Assembly: GCA_018653315.1 (NCBI GenBank)
Contig: JABIAL010000035.1
Coordinates: forward strand, 1 to 50,510
Length of the DNA stretch: 50,510 nt
DNA from: a bacterium
Lineage (GTDB): Bacteria; Patescibacteriota; Patescibacteriia; UBA1558; GWA2-36-10
Direction: 5' to 3'
In this document: positions 25,727 through 35,499 of the stretch, in pieces
Numbering within the stretch: the first letter of the stretch is position 1
Layout: every line of letters begins with the position of its first letter
Program-made: the position numbers and the translations under genes
The notes under the pieces: generated by a model
Told to the model about the DNA's origin: nothing
The model's database searches: none
The model's input: only the letters and a program-made list of their open reading frames with translations

Positions 25727-26752
25727 TTACCTAATAAACATCGCATCACCAAAAGAAAAGAAGCGATATCTTTTTTCAACTGCCTGACTATAAGCTGTCA
25801 TGATATTTTCTCGGCCGGCTAAAGCTGAAACCATAAATAATAATGAACTTTTTGGTAAATGAAAATTAGTAATCAATTGATCAATAAATTTATATTTATA
25901 GCCAGGATAAATATAAATATTCACCCATTTATCTCCATGCTCTAAAATATTTTTTTCTGTCGCAAAAGATTCTAATGTTCTTGCAGCTGTTGTACCAACA
26001 GCAATAATGTTTTTTCTTTGCTGTTTTAATTTATTTAATTTTTCGGCTGTAGTTTTTGAGATACTAGCCCACTCACTATGAATCTGATGCTCTTCGATGT
26101 CATCTACCTCTACTGGAGCAAAAGTTCCTAGACCAACATGTAAAGTAACGGTCAAGATTTCTACACCTTTAGCTTTTATTTTCTCTAAAAGCTCTGGTGT
26201 AAAATGAAGACCAGCTGTAGGAGCAGCTACTGAACCTTTATTTTTTGCAAAGACTGTTTGATAGTCTTTTTTTATTTGCTCGCTGTCCTCTGTTTTGATA
26301 TATGGGGGCAGAGGAGTGCTACCAATTTCTTCTACGCATATCGAAAACTCTTCGTCAGCCAAATTAAATTTTACTTTTTTTGTTTTGCCGTTTATATTTT
26401 CTATAATCTGTCCTGACAAATCTTGTTCAAAATAAATTTTGTCATTTATTTTTAAACCCCGTCCACCAATCATACACTCCCAAGTGTGTTTATTAATTTT
26501 CTGAGTTAAAAAAACTTCGACTTGGCCACCAGTCTTTTTCTTGCCCTGTAATCTAGCTGGGAAAACTTTCGTTTCATTTAAAACTAAAACATCGTCTTTG
26601 TTTAAAAGCTCCGGTAAATTATAAAAATACTTATCTTCATTTTCTCCCGTATTTTTATCCAAAACTAAAAGCCGTGAGTGATCACGGGGTGAAGCTGGCT
26701 TCTGAGCAATAAGCTCTTTTGGTAAATTGTAATCAAACAAGTCTATTTTCAT
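25727..26752 (-). CDS. queA: S-adenosylmethionine:tRNA ribosyltransferase-isomerase QueA
   Basis: Transfers and isomerises the ribosyl part of SAM onto preQ1 in tRNA, forming epoxyqueuosine. Family stretches seen: YNLPKELIAQKPASPRDHSRLL, VLVLNETKVFPARL, AAPTAGLHFTPELLE and LPKSSLLFMVSALAGR. At 341 residues it is full length. Its start overlaps the queH stop by 4 bases, giving the last two steps of queuosine synthesis in one operon. No tgt or preQ1-synthesis gene is in the window. Confidence 0.97.
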   Translation of the reverse strand: MKIDLFDYNLPKELIAQKPASPRDHSRLLVLDKNTGENEDKYFYNLPELLNKDDVLVLNETKVFPARLQGKKKTGGQVEVFLTQKINKHTWECMIGGRGLKINDKIYFEQDLSGQIIENINGKTKKVKFNLADEEFSICVEEIGSTPLPPYIKTEDSEQIKKDYQTVFAKNKGSVAAPTAGLHFTPELLEKIKAKGVEILTVTLHVGLGTFAPVEVDDIEEHQIHSEWASISKTTAEKLNKLKQQRKNIIAVGTTAARTLESFATEKNILEHGDKWVNIYIYPGYKYKFIDQLITNFHLPKSSLLFMVSALAGRENIMTAYSQAVEKRYRFFSFGDAMFIR

Positions 26753-27306
26753 AATTTAGCTTTTAAATCTCTGTTTCTTTTAGAAAATAAACAACCACAA
26801 TAATCTTGACGATAAAATCCTTCTTCTTCGCTAAGTTTACAAGCTATTTTAAAACCTTCGTTTTTCTTCCAGTCTCGATCTAGAAAATCTATTTTAAATT
26901 TATCAGCTATTCTCTGACCAATTAAACTAATCTGCTTAGCGTTTTTGTGAGGACTGATAGTCAAAACCGTAGCAAAAGCATCATAACTCTCATCTTTAGC
27001 TTTACGGGCAGTTTCTCCTAAACGAATATCAAAACAAACATCACAACGCTTTCCTTTTTCTGGTTCTTTTTCTAAACCTCTAGTTTTTTGAATCCAATTA
27101 AAAGTATCATAAGGTCCTTCGATAAATTCCAGCTTTAATTTTTCAGCATAACCCTTCATCTCATCGCGTCTCTGAATGTATTCTGCTCGAGGATGAATAT
27201 TGGGATCATAAAAATAAACAGTTACTTGCCACTCGGACATTAACTGCTGTAAAACATATATTGAACATGGTGCACAACAAGAGTGCAATAACAATTTCTT
27301 TTTCAT
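26749..27306 (-). CDS. queH: epoxyqueuosine reductase QueH
   Basis: Reduces epoxyqueuosine in tRNA to queuosine; the non-B12 alternative to QueG. Seen are the N-terminal LLHSCCAPCSIY with paired Cys, KGKRCDVCFDIRL in the middle and RQDYCGCLFSKRNR at the end, all conserved in QueH (formerly DUF208). These cysteines bind a [4Fe-4S] cluster and an extra metal in characterised members. 185 residues. It overlaps the preceding membrane glycosyltransferase and following queA by 4 bases each. Confidence 0.95.
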   Translation of the reverse strand: MKKKLLLHSCCAPCSIYVLQQLMSEWQVTVYFYDPNIHPRAEYIQRRDEMKGYAEKLKLEFIEGPYDTFNWIQKTRGLEKEPEKGKRCDVCFDIRLGETARKAKDESYDAFATVLTISPHKNAKQISLIGQRIADKFKIDFLDRDWKKNEGFKIACKLSEEEGFYRQDYCGCLFSKRNRDLKAKL

Positions 27307-28610
27307 AAATCAGATAAAACCTTTATTGGCGCTAGATAAATATCAGTATAAGAAGTAGGAGCATTTAAAGGTATGATTCCTCTAGCATAAGCTATCATAA
27401 GTAAACCATTTAAAACAAGCCCTGTAAATACCAGTCCAATAATAACTATTTTTATATATTTCTTTTGATTTAGGTATTTAAATAAAAATGCAAACCCTAA
27501 AATAAAGACAAATAAAGAACCGGCCATGCGTCTAGCACCAAAAGATCCACCACCATACCAATCAGATAGGCCAGAATTTATATAAGTCTGCAAACACAAA
27601 GCTAGGATTAGTAAAATAACTAGATATTTGTATTTTTTCAATGCATAAAACAATCCAATAATGGCCAAAATCAACAATGGATGAATGATAAACATGCCAT
27701 GATAACTAGAAAAAAGAAACTGCCAGATATGCGGGTGAGTAAGATCAAAAAAAGATGCTCCTTGCGGTACAGCGATCCATGCTCCATAAAGGTGCTTCCA
27801 CATCAACAGCTGTGGCAAGGCAATAAGAAAAAAGAAACTGATAAAAATACTTGCTGATAATAAATATTTATGCCAATTTTTCAATAGCCATAATTTATAA
27901 ACTACAATGCCTATTGGTATCACGCCAAATAAAACATCTTGCCAACGAACTAAAAATACTAAACCCAGAGCTAAGGCTGAAAAAGTTAAATATTTATAAT
28001 TAATCTTTGGACTTTTGTATAACTTAATTGAATAATAAAAAAGTAATGCTAGTGAAAAAACTGTTAGCCCGTGCGACATGCTTGGCTCATAGATCAAATA
28101 AAAAGGAATCGGTGATATAGCAGTAGCAATCAAAGCGCCCCACCAAACATACTTTTTATCAACTAATTTTTTTAGAGTTTTAAATATTAAGGCAATGCCA
28201 AATAAAAAATAAAACCAGGTGCCTAAGGCAATTGCTATTTGAAATGGTAAATTATATCCTGAAATGGCATAAGGATCCTCAAAGTGCCAAATAGTACTAA
28301 TAAATTTTGCCAATAAAATAAACGGACTCCATAAAATAGCAGACCCAATGGCAAAAGGATTACCAGTTTTACCAGTATCTGTCTGCCAGCCTACTGTGGT
28401 GTTATGATTATATAATTCATCAAATAAAGAAAACTCATTGTGCAAATCAAAATTGCCATCAAAGATCAAAGACCTGGCATAACTATAATAACCAAAACCA
28501 TCTCCACCAATCTGCCATGACGGTCTTAAAATAGCCACTGATATAATCAGGGCTAAAATCAAAACTATTAATAAAGTGAATATGTTATATTGTGTCTTTA
28601 TCTTAAACAT
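27303..28610 (-). CDS. multi-spanning membrane protein, GT-C glycosyltransferase-like
   Basis: 435 residues with about 10-11 hydrophobic helices. The first loop holds GGDGFGYYSYARSLI, an Asp-containing motif like the acidic catalytic loop of GT-C glycosyltransferases (PMT/ArnT type). This fits a lipid-linked sugar transferase working at the outer membrane face. It sits between ruvB (5 bases upstream) and queH (4-base overlap), which says little about function. Family assignment is by fold pattern only. Confidence 0.65.
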   Translation of the reverse strand: MFKIKTQYNIFTLLIVLILALIISVAILRPSWQIGGDGFGYYSYARSLIFDGNFDLHNEFSLFDELYNHNTTVGWQTDTGKTGNPFAIGSAILWSPFILLAKFISTIWHFEDPYAISGYNLPFQIAIALGTWFYFLFGIALIFKTLKKLVDKKYVWWGALIATAISPIPFYLIYEPSMSHGLTVFSLALLFYYSIKLYKSPKINYKYLTFSALALGLVFLVRWQDVLFGVIPIGIVVYKLWLLKNWHKYLLSASIFISFFFLIALPQLLMWKHLYGAWIAVPQGASFFDLTHPHIWQFLFSSYHGMFIIHPLLILAIIGLFYALKKYKYLVILLILALCLQTYINSGLSDWYGGGSFGARRMAGSLFVFILGFAFLFKYLNQKKYIKIVIIGLVFTGLVLNGLLMIAYARGIIPLNAPTSYTDIYLAPIKVLSDL

Positions 28611-28615
28611 TCATC

Positions 28616-29668
28616 TTAAAATAATTTGCTATCTTCTGGAATTTCTAAACCTAAATACTGATAAGCCTTATCGGTTACCACTCGCCCTTTCGATGTTCTA
28701 GCTAATAATCCCAACTGCATTAAATATGGCTCAACTATTTCCTCAATAGTGCCAACCTCTTCTTGTAAAGCAGCTGCAATTGTATTAGCTCCCACTGGAC
28801 CACCTTTATAATGCTCGATAATTACTTTTAATAATTTTCTATCCAGGTCATCAAGTCCGTGCTTGTCTATCGACATTAAATCCAAAGCATCATGAGCAGT
28901 CGAAATAGAAACATCTCCGTCTGCTTTTACTTGAGCATAGTCACGCACTCGTTTCAAAATACGATTAGCAATACGCGGCGTGCCTCGACTACGACCAGCT
29001 ACTTCAGTCACAGCATCTTCAGCGATATTAGTGGTCAAAATATCTGCTGATCGTTTTACAATTGTATTTAATTCATTTTGATTATAAAAATCTAAACGGA
29101 AAGTAACCCCAAAACGATCTCGCAAAGGCGAAGAAATAAGATTATATCTAGTGGTAGCGCCAATGATAGTAAACTTTGGTAAATCTAAACGTAAAATTTG
29201 AGCTGATGGACCTTTTCCTAAAATAATATCCAAAGCAAAGTCTTCCATAGCTGGATATAGTATTTCTTCTATTATTTTTGGTAGACGATGAATCTCATCA
29301 ATAAACAAAATATCACCTTCTTGAAGGTTTGTAATTAAAGCTGCTAAGTCTCCAGCTTTTGAAATAGCTGGACCAGCTGTAATTTTGATCCCCACTCCCA
29401 TTTCTTTGGCGATAATATGAGCCAAAGTTGTTTTACCTAATCCTGGAGGACCAAATAATAAAACATGGTCCATGGGTTCACCACGACCTTTGGCTGCTTG
29501 TAAAACAATATCTAGATTAGCTTTTACTTGCTCCTGTCCAATATAATCAGCTAAAGCTTGGGGACGCAAAGTCAGGTCCCAAGTTTTATCTTGTTTTTGT
29601 TCGCTGGCAGAGATCACCCTGTCTTCTTTAGATGGTGATTGTGAATTTTCTAGTGGTTTTTCTGACAT
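28616..29668 (-). CDS. ruvB: Holliday junction branch migration ATPase RuvB
   Basis: AAA+ motor driving branch migration with RuvA. Seen are [16 protein letters not shown], the Walker [13 protein letters not shown], Walker B DEIHRLP, the sensor stretch [18 protein letters not shown], and a winged-helix C-terminus with [12 protein letters not shown] and [17 protein letters not shown]. 350 residues, full length. It is the first gene of ruvB-GT-queH-queA. A TATAAT (29672-29677, minus) is only 3 bases before the ATG, so either transcription starts inside codon 1-2 or another promoter is used. Confidence 0.97.
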   Translation of the reverse strand: MSEKPLENSQSPSKEDRVISASEQKQDKTWDLTLRPQALADYIGQEQVKANLDIVLQAAKGRGEPMDHVLLFGPPGLGKTTLAHIIAKEMGVGIKITAGPAISKAGDLAALITNLQEGDILFIDEIHRLPKIIEEILYPAMEDFALDIILGKGPSAQILRLDLPKFTIIGATTRYNLISSPLRDRFGVTFRLDFYNQNELNTIVKRSADILTTNIAEDAVTEVAGRSRGTPRIANRILKRVRDYAQVKADGDVSISTAHDALDLMSIDKHGLDDLDRKLLKVIIEHYKGGPVGANTIAAALQEEVGTIEEIVEPYLMQLGLLARTSKGRVVTDKAYQYLGLEIPEDSKLF

Positions 29669-29758
29669 AAAATTATAAGTATCTGTAAGAAAAGATTATC
29701 ATGAGCGAGGGCTTTTTACAAGTTTGAACTAATTCACTTGCAATACTATTTTTTAATT

Positions 29759-29792
29759 AAAAAACCGCCAGAGGTCCGAAGACATGGCGGTT
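29759..29792 (-). terminator. terminator of the 119-residue orphan
   Basis: Stem AACCGCCA / TGGCGGTT (29763-29770 with 29785-29792), with an inner GTC/GAC pair and a T-run on the minus strand. Confidence 0.85.
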
Positions 29793-29798
29793 AAACTT

Positions 29799-30158
29799 TT
29801 ACTCTAAAGCCCGGTCAATAGTAGACCTAAAGGCATCAAGGTACTCCTTGAGAGTAGCTGCCTCCCGATCCTTGCCAGGATGACGGAAGGGGGGATCCTT
29901 ATCCACACAATGAATATCGAATCCATAAGGGTCAATCCCAGCAAAGGGACTGACTAACACTGCATTTGGCACCCGAAGAGATGCGTTATCGCAACAGCAC
30001 GGGCAGAGCAGAACTACAACCAAGGTGCGGTTATCGTTCTTCATCTTCTCCTCGTACTCTCTTGCGATCTCTCTGACTCCGGGAAGAGCTCCAAGAAGGG
30101 CTCTACCAAGCTCCTCACAAGCATAGCGCACGCTTATTAGCGTAAATTGAACTTTCAT
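29799..30158 (-). CDS. GC-rich orphan protein with a Cys cluster
   Basis: I chose the Met at 30158 (MKVQFTLISV) because AGGAGG stands 4 bases before it; a longer frame from 30203 lacks an SD and uses leader sequence. The 119-residue product has a cluster CPCCC near residue 53, a few further Cys/His, and no membrane segment. GC is around half, against about a third in its neighbours. It is a complete unit with a consensus promoter, SD and terminator. No homologous family recognised. Confidence 0.65.
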   Translation of the reverse strand: MKVQFTLISVRYACEELGRALLGALPGVREIAREYEEKMKNDNRTLVVVLLCPCCCDNASLRVPNAVLVSPFAGIDPYGFDIHCVDKDPPFRHPGKDREAATLKEYLDAFRSTIDRALE

Positions 30159-30203
30159 TTTTTCCTCCTGCTGTTTTAATGTTCTGAGATTGTCCCAAAA
30201 CAT

Positions 30204-30258
30204 GTTAAATGAACCTTCTTAATATATATAGTATAACATATAATAGCCGTTCTGTCAA
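30204..30258 (-). promoter_or_regulatory. promoter and shared 5' motif of the 119-residue orphan
   Basis: On the minus strand TTGACA (30258-30253), a 17-base spacer and TATACT (30235-30230). GGTTCATTTAAC follows at 30215-30204, identical over 12 bases to the start of the candidate RNA at 25531. Confidence 0.75.
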
Positions 30259-30305
30259 GTATTTAACCTGAGAAACACTCTATTTTGGCTAGTATTAGAT
30301 AAAAT

Positions 30306-30340
30306 AAAAAATCGTAGATTAATTTAACCTACGACTTTTT
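30306..30340. terminator. terminator after gyrA
   Basis: TCGTAG / CTACGA stem flanked by A and T runs, 24 bases after the gyrA stop on the minus strand. Confidence 0.75.
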
Positions 30341-30363
30341 TGAGACTTAATATAGAAAATCTA

Positions 30364-32868
30364 TTATATAAATGTTACTGAAGAAACATGGTCCTCTGGA
30401 TCTTTAAAGCGCATTAAGCGCACACCTTGAGTAGCTCGGCCCAAAATATTTACAGATTTAATAGGTAAACGAATTACCTGACCTTGTTTAGAGATGATGA
30501 TAAGATCTTCATCTTCAATTCTACTACTTACTATACGAGCCGAAGAAATACTTCCAGTTTTAGCGGTAACCTGCGCTGTCTTAATGCCTGAGCCACCACG
30601 ACCTTGTACTTTATATTCCTTTAGACTTGTCCTCTTGCCATAACCATTAGCCATTACTACTAAAAGTTGTTCTTCTTTTCCAATTTTACCATCCGGAATC
30701 AAATCCATGCCAATAATCTCATCGTCAGTCTTCAAACGAATGCCATGAACACCAGAAGCTGAACGACCCATCGCTCTTACTTTTGATTCTTTGAAACGAA
30801 TGGACTGTCCGCGTAAGGTTATTAAAACAATATCATCTTTTCCGCTAGACGGTCGGACCCATTGTAAGGCATAGTCATCTTTTAATTTTATAGCTAATAA
30901 TCCAGAACGACGGACATTGCTAAATTGTGACATTTCCACTCGTTTGATAATACCTCGTTTAGTAATCATCACAAAATATTTAAAGACATTGAAATCTTGA
31001 CTCTGTAAAATAGAAGATATCTTTTCTTCTGGAGCAAGTTGTAAAAAGTTTACAATATTCTGTCCTTTTGAAGTACGGCTTTGTGAAGGCACCTCATAAG
31101 CCTTAAGCTGGAAAACACGACCACGAGTAGTAAAGAACATTAAGTCTGCATGAGTATTAGTTGCAAAGAAAAACTTTACTTCGTCTTGTTCTTTGGTAGT
31201 CAGACCCATAACGCCCTTACCACCCCTTCCTTGAGTTTTAAAAGTTTCTGGATCTACACGCTTAATATAACCATCATGCGTCATAGTGATAATGGCTGAC
31301 TCATTTGGAATCAAATCTTCAGTAGTCATCTTGTCAATTGCAGATTTGACTACTTTAGTACGACGATTATCAGCAAATTTATCACGTAAAGCTGCCAACT
31401 CATCTTTTATTATCTTCAAAATCTTAGTTTTACTCTTTAAAATGGCTTCTAATTCTTTGATTAACTTTAATTTTTCTTTTAATTCATCTTCAATCTTCAT
31501 TCGCTCTAAGTTGGCTAGACTTTGCAATCGCATTTCTAAAATAGCCACTGCTTGACGCTCGGACAATTTAAACTTCTTTATCAAATTAGCCTTGGCTACC
31601 TCTTTATCTTTAGAAGCTCTAATAGTTTTAATGACTGCATCAATCTTATCCAAAGCCTTCTTCAGTCCCTCTAAAATATGAGCTCGTTCTTTTGCTTTAT
31701 CTAATTCAAATTTTGTTCGTCTAGCAACTACTTCCTGTCGATGCTTAATATACTCTTCTAAAATATCTTTCAAAGTCAAAACTCTTGGCTGTAATCCGTC
31801 GATCAAGGCCAACATATTAACATGAAATTTTTCTTGCAATTGAGTATGCTTGTAAAGATTATTCAAAATCTTTTTTGGATAAGCATCTTTCTTAAGATCT
31901 ACTACAATACGCACGCCATCCTTATCTGACTCATCACGTAAATCTTTAATGCCGTCAATCTTTTTTTCTTTAACTAAATAGGCAATTTTTTCTATCAGAT
32001 TAGACTTATTCACCTGATAAGGAATAGAGCTAACAATGATCTGAAATTGACCAACTTTATTTTCTGTAATTTCAGCCTCACCACGCATCACAATACCGCC
32101 ACGCCCAGTAGCGTAAGCTGTCTTAATAGCCTCTTGATCATAAATCACTCCGCCAGTAGGAAAGTCTGGTCCTGTCACGTGTTTTAATAAATCATCAATG
32201 GTTGAGTTTGGCTGATCAATTAATAAATTAACAGCATCGATTAATTCACCCAAATTATGTGGCGGAATATTAGTAGCCATACCAACTGCAATGCCAGTAG
32301 TGCCATTTAATAAAAGATTTGGTAATTTAGCTGGTAATACCTTTGGCTCTTTATGTGAACCATCATAGTTTGGTATAAAATCAACGGTATTTTTATCAAT
32401 ATCAAACATCATCTCTTCAGCCATGGCTTGTAACTTGGCTTCTGTATAACGCATGGCAGCAGCAGAGTCACCGTCCATAGAGCCAAAGTTACCCTGTCCA
32501 TTAACTAATGGATAACGCATGGCAAAATCTTGAGCCATACGAACCATAGACTCATAAACAGCTGCATCACCATGAGGATGATACTTACCTAAAACCTCAC
32601 CAACTACGGTAGCTGATTTTCTAAATTTAGCACTGTGTTTTAAACCAATGTTCCACATAGCGTATAAAATACGACGATGAACTGGCTTAAAACCATCTCT
32701 AACATCAGGTAGAGCACGGGCCACAATAACACTCATGGCATAATCCAAATAAGACGTCTCCATTTCAGTAACAATGGACAGATCGTCAACTTTACCTCGG
32801 TTTAAATTTTGATCTTCTGTGGTTTTGTTAGACTTTGGTGATTTCTTACTAGTAGTTTTCTTTGGCAT
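30364..32868 (-). CDS. gyrA: DNA gyrase subunit A
   Basis: Breakage-reunion subunit of gyrase. The N-terminus shows [25 protein letters not shown]; the catalytic Tyr is in [10 protein letters not shown]. The C-terminal beta-pinwheel has the GyrA-box-like QGRGGKGV, which supports gyrase over topoisomerase IV. 834 residues. A Lys/Ser-rich N-terminal tail of about 25 residues precedes the core. It follows a small membrane-protein gene by 11 bases and an MBL-fold gene before that. gyrB is not in the window. Confidence 0.96.
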   Translation of the reverse strand: MPKKTTSKKSPKSNKTTEDQNLNRGKVDDLSIVTEMETSYLDYAMSVIVARALPDVRDGFKPVHRRILYAMWNIGLKHSAKFRKSATVVGEVLGKYHPHGDAAVYESMVRMAQDFAMRYPLVNGQGNFGSMDGDSAAAMRYTEAKLQAMAEEMMFDIDKNTVDFIPNYDGSHKEPKVLPAKLPNLLLNGTTGIAVGMATNIPPHNLGELIDAVNLLIDQPNSTIDDLLKHVTGPDFPTGGVIYDQEAIKTAYATGRGGIVMRGEAEITENKVGQFQIIVSSIPYQVNKSNLIEKIAYLVKEKKIDGIKDLRDESDKDGVRIVVDLKKDAYPKKILNNLYKHTQLQEKFHVNMLALIDGLQPRVLTLKDILEEYIKHRQEVVARRTKFELDKAKERAHILEGLKKALDKIDAVIKTIRASKDKEVAKANLIKKFKLSERQAVAILEMRLQSLANLERMKIEDELKEKLKLIKELEAILKSKTKILKIIKDELAALRDKFADNRRTKVVKSAIDKMTTEDLIPNESAIITMTHDGYIKRVDPETFKTQGRGGKGVMGLTTKEQDEVKFFFATNTHADLMFFTTRGRVFQLKAYEVPSQSRTSKGQNIVNFLQLAPEEKISSILQSQDFNVFKYFVMITKRGIIKRVEMSQFSNVRRSGLLAIKLKDDYALQWVRPSSGKDDIVLITLRGQSIRFKESKVRAMGRSASGVHGIRLKTDDEIIGMDLIPDGKIGKEEQLLVVMANGYGKRTSLKEYKVQGRGGSGIKTAQVTAKTGSISSARIVSSRIEDEDLIIISKQGQVIRLPIKSVNILGRATQGVRLMRFKDPEDHVSSVTFI

Positions 32869-32879
32869 AATCTATATCT

Positions 32880-33194
32880 TTATTCTTCAATAGTCTTATT
32901 ATCGGAAACGTATTTTTTAGTTGCTTCCAAAAGCTGTGTTCGTTTTTGATCTTTGTCCATTTCAATTTGTAAATTATCTAAATGATACCTGGCCAAACCA
33001 AAAGAGTTTCTTATTTCTTGAAAAGCATCTTCGGTATTTTCTACTGTCTGATCCCAAGCTTCATTCTTAACCAAGGGCTCTATTTTTTGCCAAGTAGAAA
33101 AATTTGTCCATTGCCATAATATTAACCCCGTCGTGATAGTGACTAAAACGATTAGGCTAATAAATTTTGACTTGTCTTCTGAATGTAAAATCAT
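32880..33194 (-). CDS. small single-helix membrane protein
   Basis: 104 residues: a short N-terminal stretch, one hydrophobic helix (about residues 12-28), then an acidic helical domain likely outside the membrane. No recognised family. Its start overlaps the end of the MBL-fold gene (ATGA) and it is followed by gyrA 11 bases later, so it is translated as part of that operon. Confidence 0.65.
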   Translation of the reverse strand: MILHSEDKSKFISLIVLVTITTGLILWQWTNFSTWQKIEPLVKNEAWDQTVENTEDAFQEIRNSFGLARYHLDNLQIEMDKDQKRTQLLEATKKYVSDNKTIEE

Positions 33195-33796
33195 TTTTGT
33201 GGTTTTAAAATAACTAATTGTACATCTTCTTGTGGTAAATCTCTTTTACTAATTTTTAATTTATCTAACTCCTCTGCTTTAACGCCAAATTCTTTGACGA
33301 ACATCTGTACATCATCAGCTTTTATTTTCCCCATACCAACTTTATGACAACTAGGAATAACTATTCGCGGCTCTACCTGTCCAATAATTTTAACAGCTTC
33401 TTTAGCGGTACTTAGATCTCCTCCACCAACTGGTAAAATTAAAATATCCGCTCCTTCGATCAGTTCCAAATCTTTATCGGTCAAAGTCTGATGACCATAC
33501 TCGCCTAAAAAAGCCAGTTTCATATCATCAAAAGTGACCAAATAAATATTAGTGCCATTAATTTGTCGACCATAAATAAACACATCACTAACTTCATATT
33601 CACCGGGACTATCAATCACAAAAGTTTGCTCATTAATTTTATTGGCAACGTATTTTTTAGGATCAGTAAATAATGCTATATCTGCTTTGACCTTGCTAAA
33701 TTTAATATTTTTATCCAAGCTATAAGGATTTAGTAAAAGTGTTTGTTGGCTATTTATCAGTTTAAAATAATTGAAGCCCTGCCATAAAATCTGCAT
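33191..33796 (-). CDS. MBL-fold protein with lost metal motif (UlaG/COG2220-like)
   Basis: 201 residues in the pattern of COG2220 lactonase-like metallo-beta-lactamase proteins: LLNPYSLDKNIKFSKVKADI, SPGEYEV, LAFLGEYGHQTLTDKDLELI and ADILILPVGGG. Where the family has HxHxDH, this one reads TDPKKYVA, so the first metal site is missing. A catalytic role is therefore doubtful. It is the first gene of the operon leading to gyrA, with an extended -10 (TATGCTAAAAT, 33842-33832 minus) upstream. Confidence 0.75.
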   Translation of the reverse strand: MQILWQGFNYFKLINSQQTLLLNPYSLDKNIKFSKVKADIALFTDPKKYVANKINEQTFVIDSPGEYEVSDVFIYGRQINGTNIYLVTFDDMKLAFLGEYGHQTLTDKDLELIEGADILILPVGGGDLSTAKEAVKIIGQVEPRIVIPSCHKVGMGKIKADDVQMFVKEFGVKAEELDKLKISKRDLPQEDVQLVILKPQK

Positions 33797-34073
33797 AAAA
33801 TAAAGAAATTATTATTGATTAATTTGACTTAATTTTAGCATAAAAAAGCCTTGTCGTAAAGATAAAAAAACACTAAAAATGACCATATTCTAAGCCTAAA
33901 ATAGCCCCTTTACTCACTAGGTCAAGGCTATTGATTTATTTTCTTATTTATGGTAATGTAAGGCAGCTAAATAATATTTAATTCAACCTCAAAGGCAATA
34001 AAAATACTCGCTGTCTGAGGACTCATCCACATGTTTAGCATATAAATAGGGTGGGTTAAAATTTAACAATTAA
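33797..34073 (+). promoter_or_regulatory. rpsA upstream region with alternative pairings
   Basis: This 277-base gap carries the minus-strand promoter at 33832-33842 and, on the plus strand, AGCCTTG (33847-33853) that can pair with CAAGGCT (33923-33929). A competing hairpin pairs TAGCC (33902-33906) with GGCTA (33926-33930). The two cannot form together. No clear plus-strand -35/-10 pair was found. An S1 leader control element is possible but unproven. Confidence 0.35.
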
Positions 34074-35462
34074 ATGAGTGATGAAAAAAACGTACAGACA
34101 ACCACTGTTTCTACAATGGAAGAGCTGTTAAAAGACAAAAACGCCGTTACAATGCCAAAAGTCGGCGACTTAACCGAAGGAAAGGTTATTAGTCTTTCCA
34201 AAAATGAAGTCTACTTAGACTTAGATGGCTTAACCACTGGTATTATCCGTGGTCGTGAAATTTATGATGAATCAGAAGATTCTTCTAGCTTAAAAATTGG
34301 TGATACTACTTCAGCCACTGTTATTGATCTAGAAAATGAAAATGGTTACATGGAGTTATCTTTCCGTGAAGCTGGCCATAAAAAAGCCTGGACTCGTTTG
34401 GAAAATTTACATAAAGAAGGCACAATAGTACCTAGTAAAGTTATTGACGCCAATAAAGGTGGTTTAATGATTAAGCTAGGCAATGTTATTGGCTTCTTAC
34501 CAGTATCACAATTAACTACTGAACATTATCCTCGTATTGAAGGTGGTGATAAATCTAAAATTTTAGTTCACCTAAAATCTTTCATTGGTCAAGATCTACG
34601 TACCAAGATTATTGATGTACTTGAAAAAGATGAAAAATTAATTGTCTCTGAAAAAGCTGCTTGGAATGAAAAACAAAAAGTAGCCGTTTCTAAATTTAAA
34701 GTTGGTGATAAAGTAACTGGTAAAATTACCGGTGTAGTAGACTTTGGTGCTTTCGTTGAATTTGATGATAATTTAGAAGGCTTAGTTCATATTTCTGAGT
34801 TGGCTTGGCAGAGAATCGATAACCCACGCAATATCGTTAAAGTAGGCGATGAAGTAACTGCTCAAATTATTGAAATTGATAATACAAAAATTTCTTTATC
34901 TATTAAAAAATTACAAACTGACCCTTGGGCCGACGTTAGTAAAAAATATAAAATCGGCCAGAAAATTAAAGCCAAAGTATTAAAAATAAATCCTTTTGGT
35001 GTTTTTGTAGAATTGGATAGAGATATCCATGGTTTAGTTCATATTTCTGAATTAAGTGACAAAAAAGTACGTAATCCAGAAGACTTAGTTACTATTGGTG
35101 AAGAATACAAATTTACTATTTTGACTATTGAACCAAAAGAACATCGTCTCGGCTTATCTTTAAAAGCATCCAATGCTCCTTCAGCTAACGCTTCCTCTTC
35201 CGCTGAAGCTCCAAAAGACAAGCAGGATGATAAAAAAACCAGCAAAAAAGAAGTTAAAAAATCTAAAGATGCTCAGGAAGAAAAAGACGAAAAAAAACTA
35301 ATTAAAAAGGATTCTACTGCTAAAGCTTCAAAGAACAAAAAAGACGAAAAGACTGATGAAAAAGAAGACAAGAAAACCAAAGCTTCAGCTAAAAAAGAAG
35401 TTAAAAAAACTTCAGAAGACAAAGAAATAAAAGGTGAAGATAAAAAGGGAGACAAGAAATAA
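34074..35462 (+). CDS. rpsA: 30S ribosomal protein S1 with a long charged tail
   Basis: Four S1 RNA-binding repeats: residues about 25-95, 112-200, 210-280 (GKITGVVDFGAFVEF, LVHISELAW) and 295-365 (AKVLKINPFGVFVEL, LVHISELSD). The last about 95 residues are almost only Lys, Asp, Glu, Ala and Ser, a disordered polyampholyte tail. S1 binds A/U-rich mRNA leaders, which fits the lack of SD sequences before most genes here. No SD precedes its own ATG. ftsH follows 37 bases later. Confidence 0.93.
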   Translation: MSDEKNVQTTTVSTMEELLKDKNAVTMPKVGDLTEGKVISLSKNEVYLDLDGLTTGIIRGREIYDESEDSSSLKIGDTTSATVIDLENENGYMELSFREAGHKKAWTRLENLHKEGTIVPSKVIDANKGGLMIKLGNVIGFLPVSQLTTEHYPRIEGGDKSKILVHLKSFIGQDLRTKIIDVLEKDEKLIVSEKAAWNEKQKVAVSKFKVGDKVTGKITGVVDFGAFVEFDDNLEGLVHISELAWQRIDNPRNIVKVGDEVTAQIIEIDNTKISLSIKKLQTDPWADVSKKYKIGQKIKAKVLKINPFGVFVELDRDIHGLVHISELSDKKVRNPEDLVTIGEEYKFTILTIEPKEHRLGLSLKASNAPSANASSSAEAPKDKQDDKKTSKKEVKKSKDAQEEKDEKKLIKKDSTAKASKNKKDEKTDEKEDKKTKASAKKEVKKTSEDKEIKGEDKKGDKK

Positions 35463-35499
35463 ATTTTCTTAACTATCTTATCATCAATATATAATTTTT

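Noticed and set aside
29799-30203. 134-residue version of the GC-rich orphan
   Set aside because: The longer start has no SD and uses leader sequence; AGGAGG points to the ATG at 30158.
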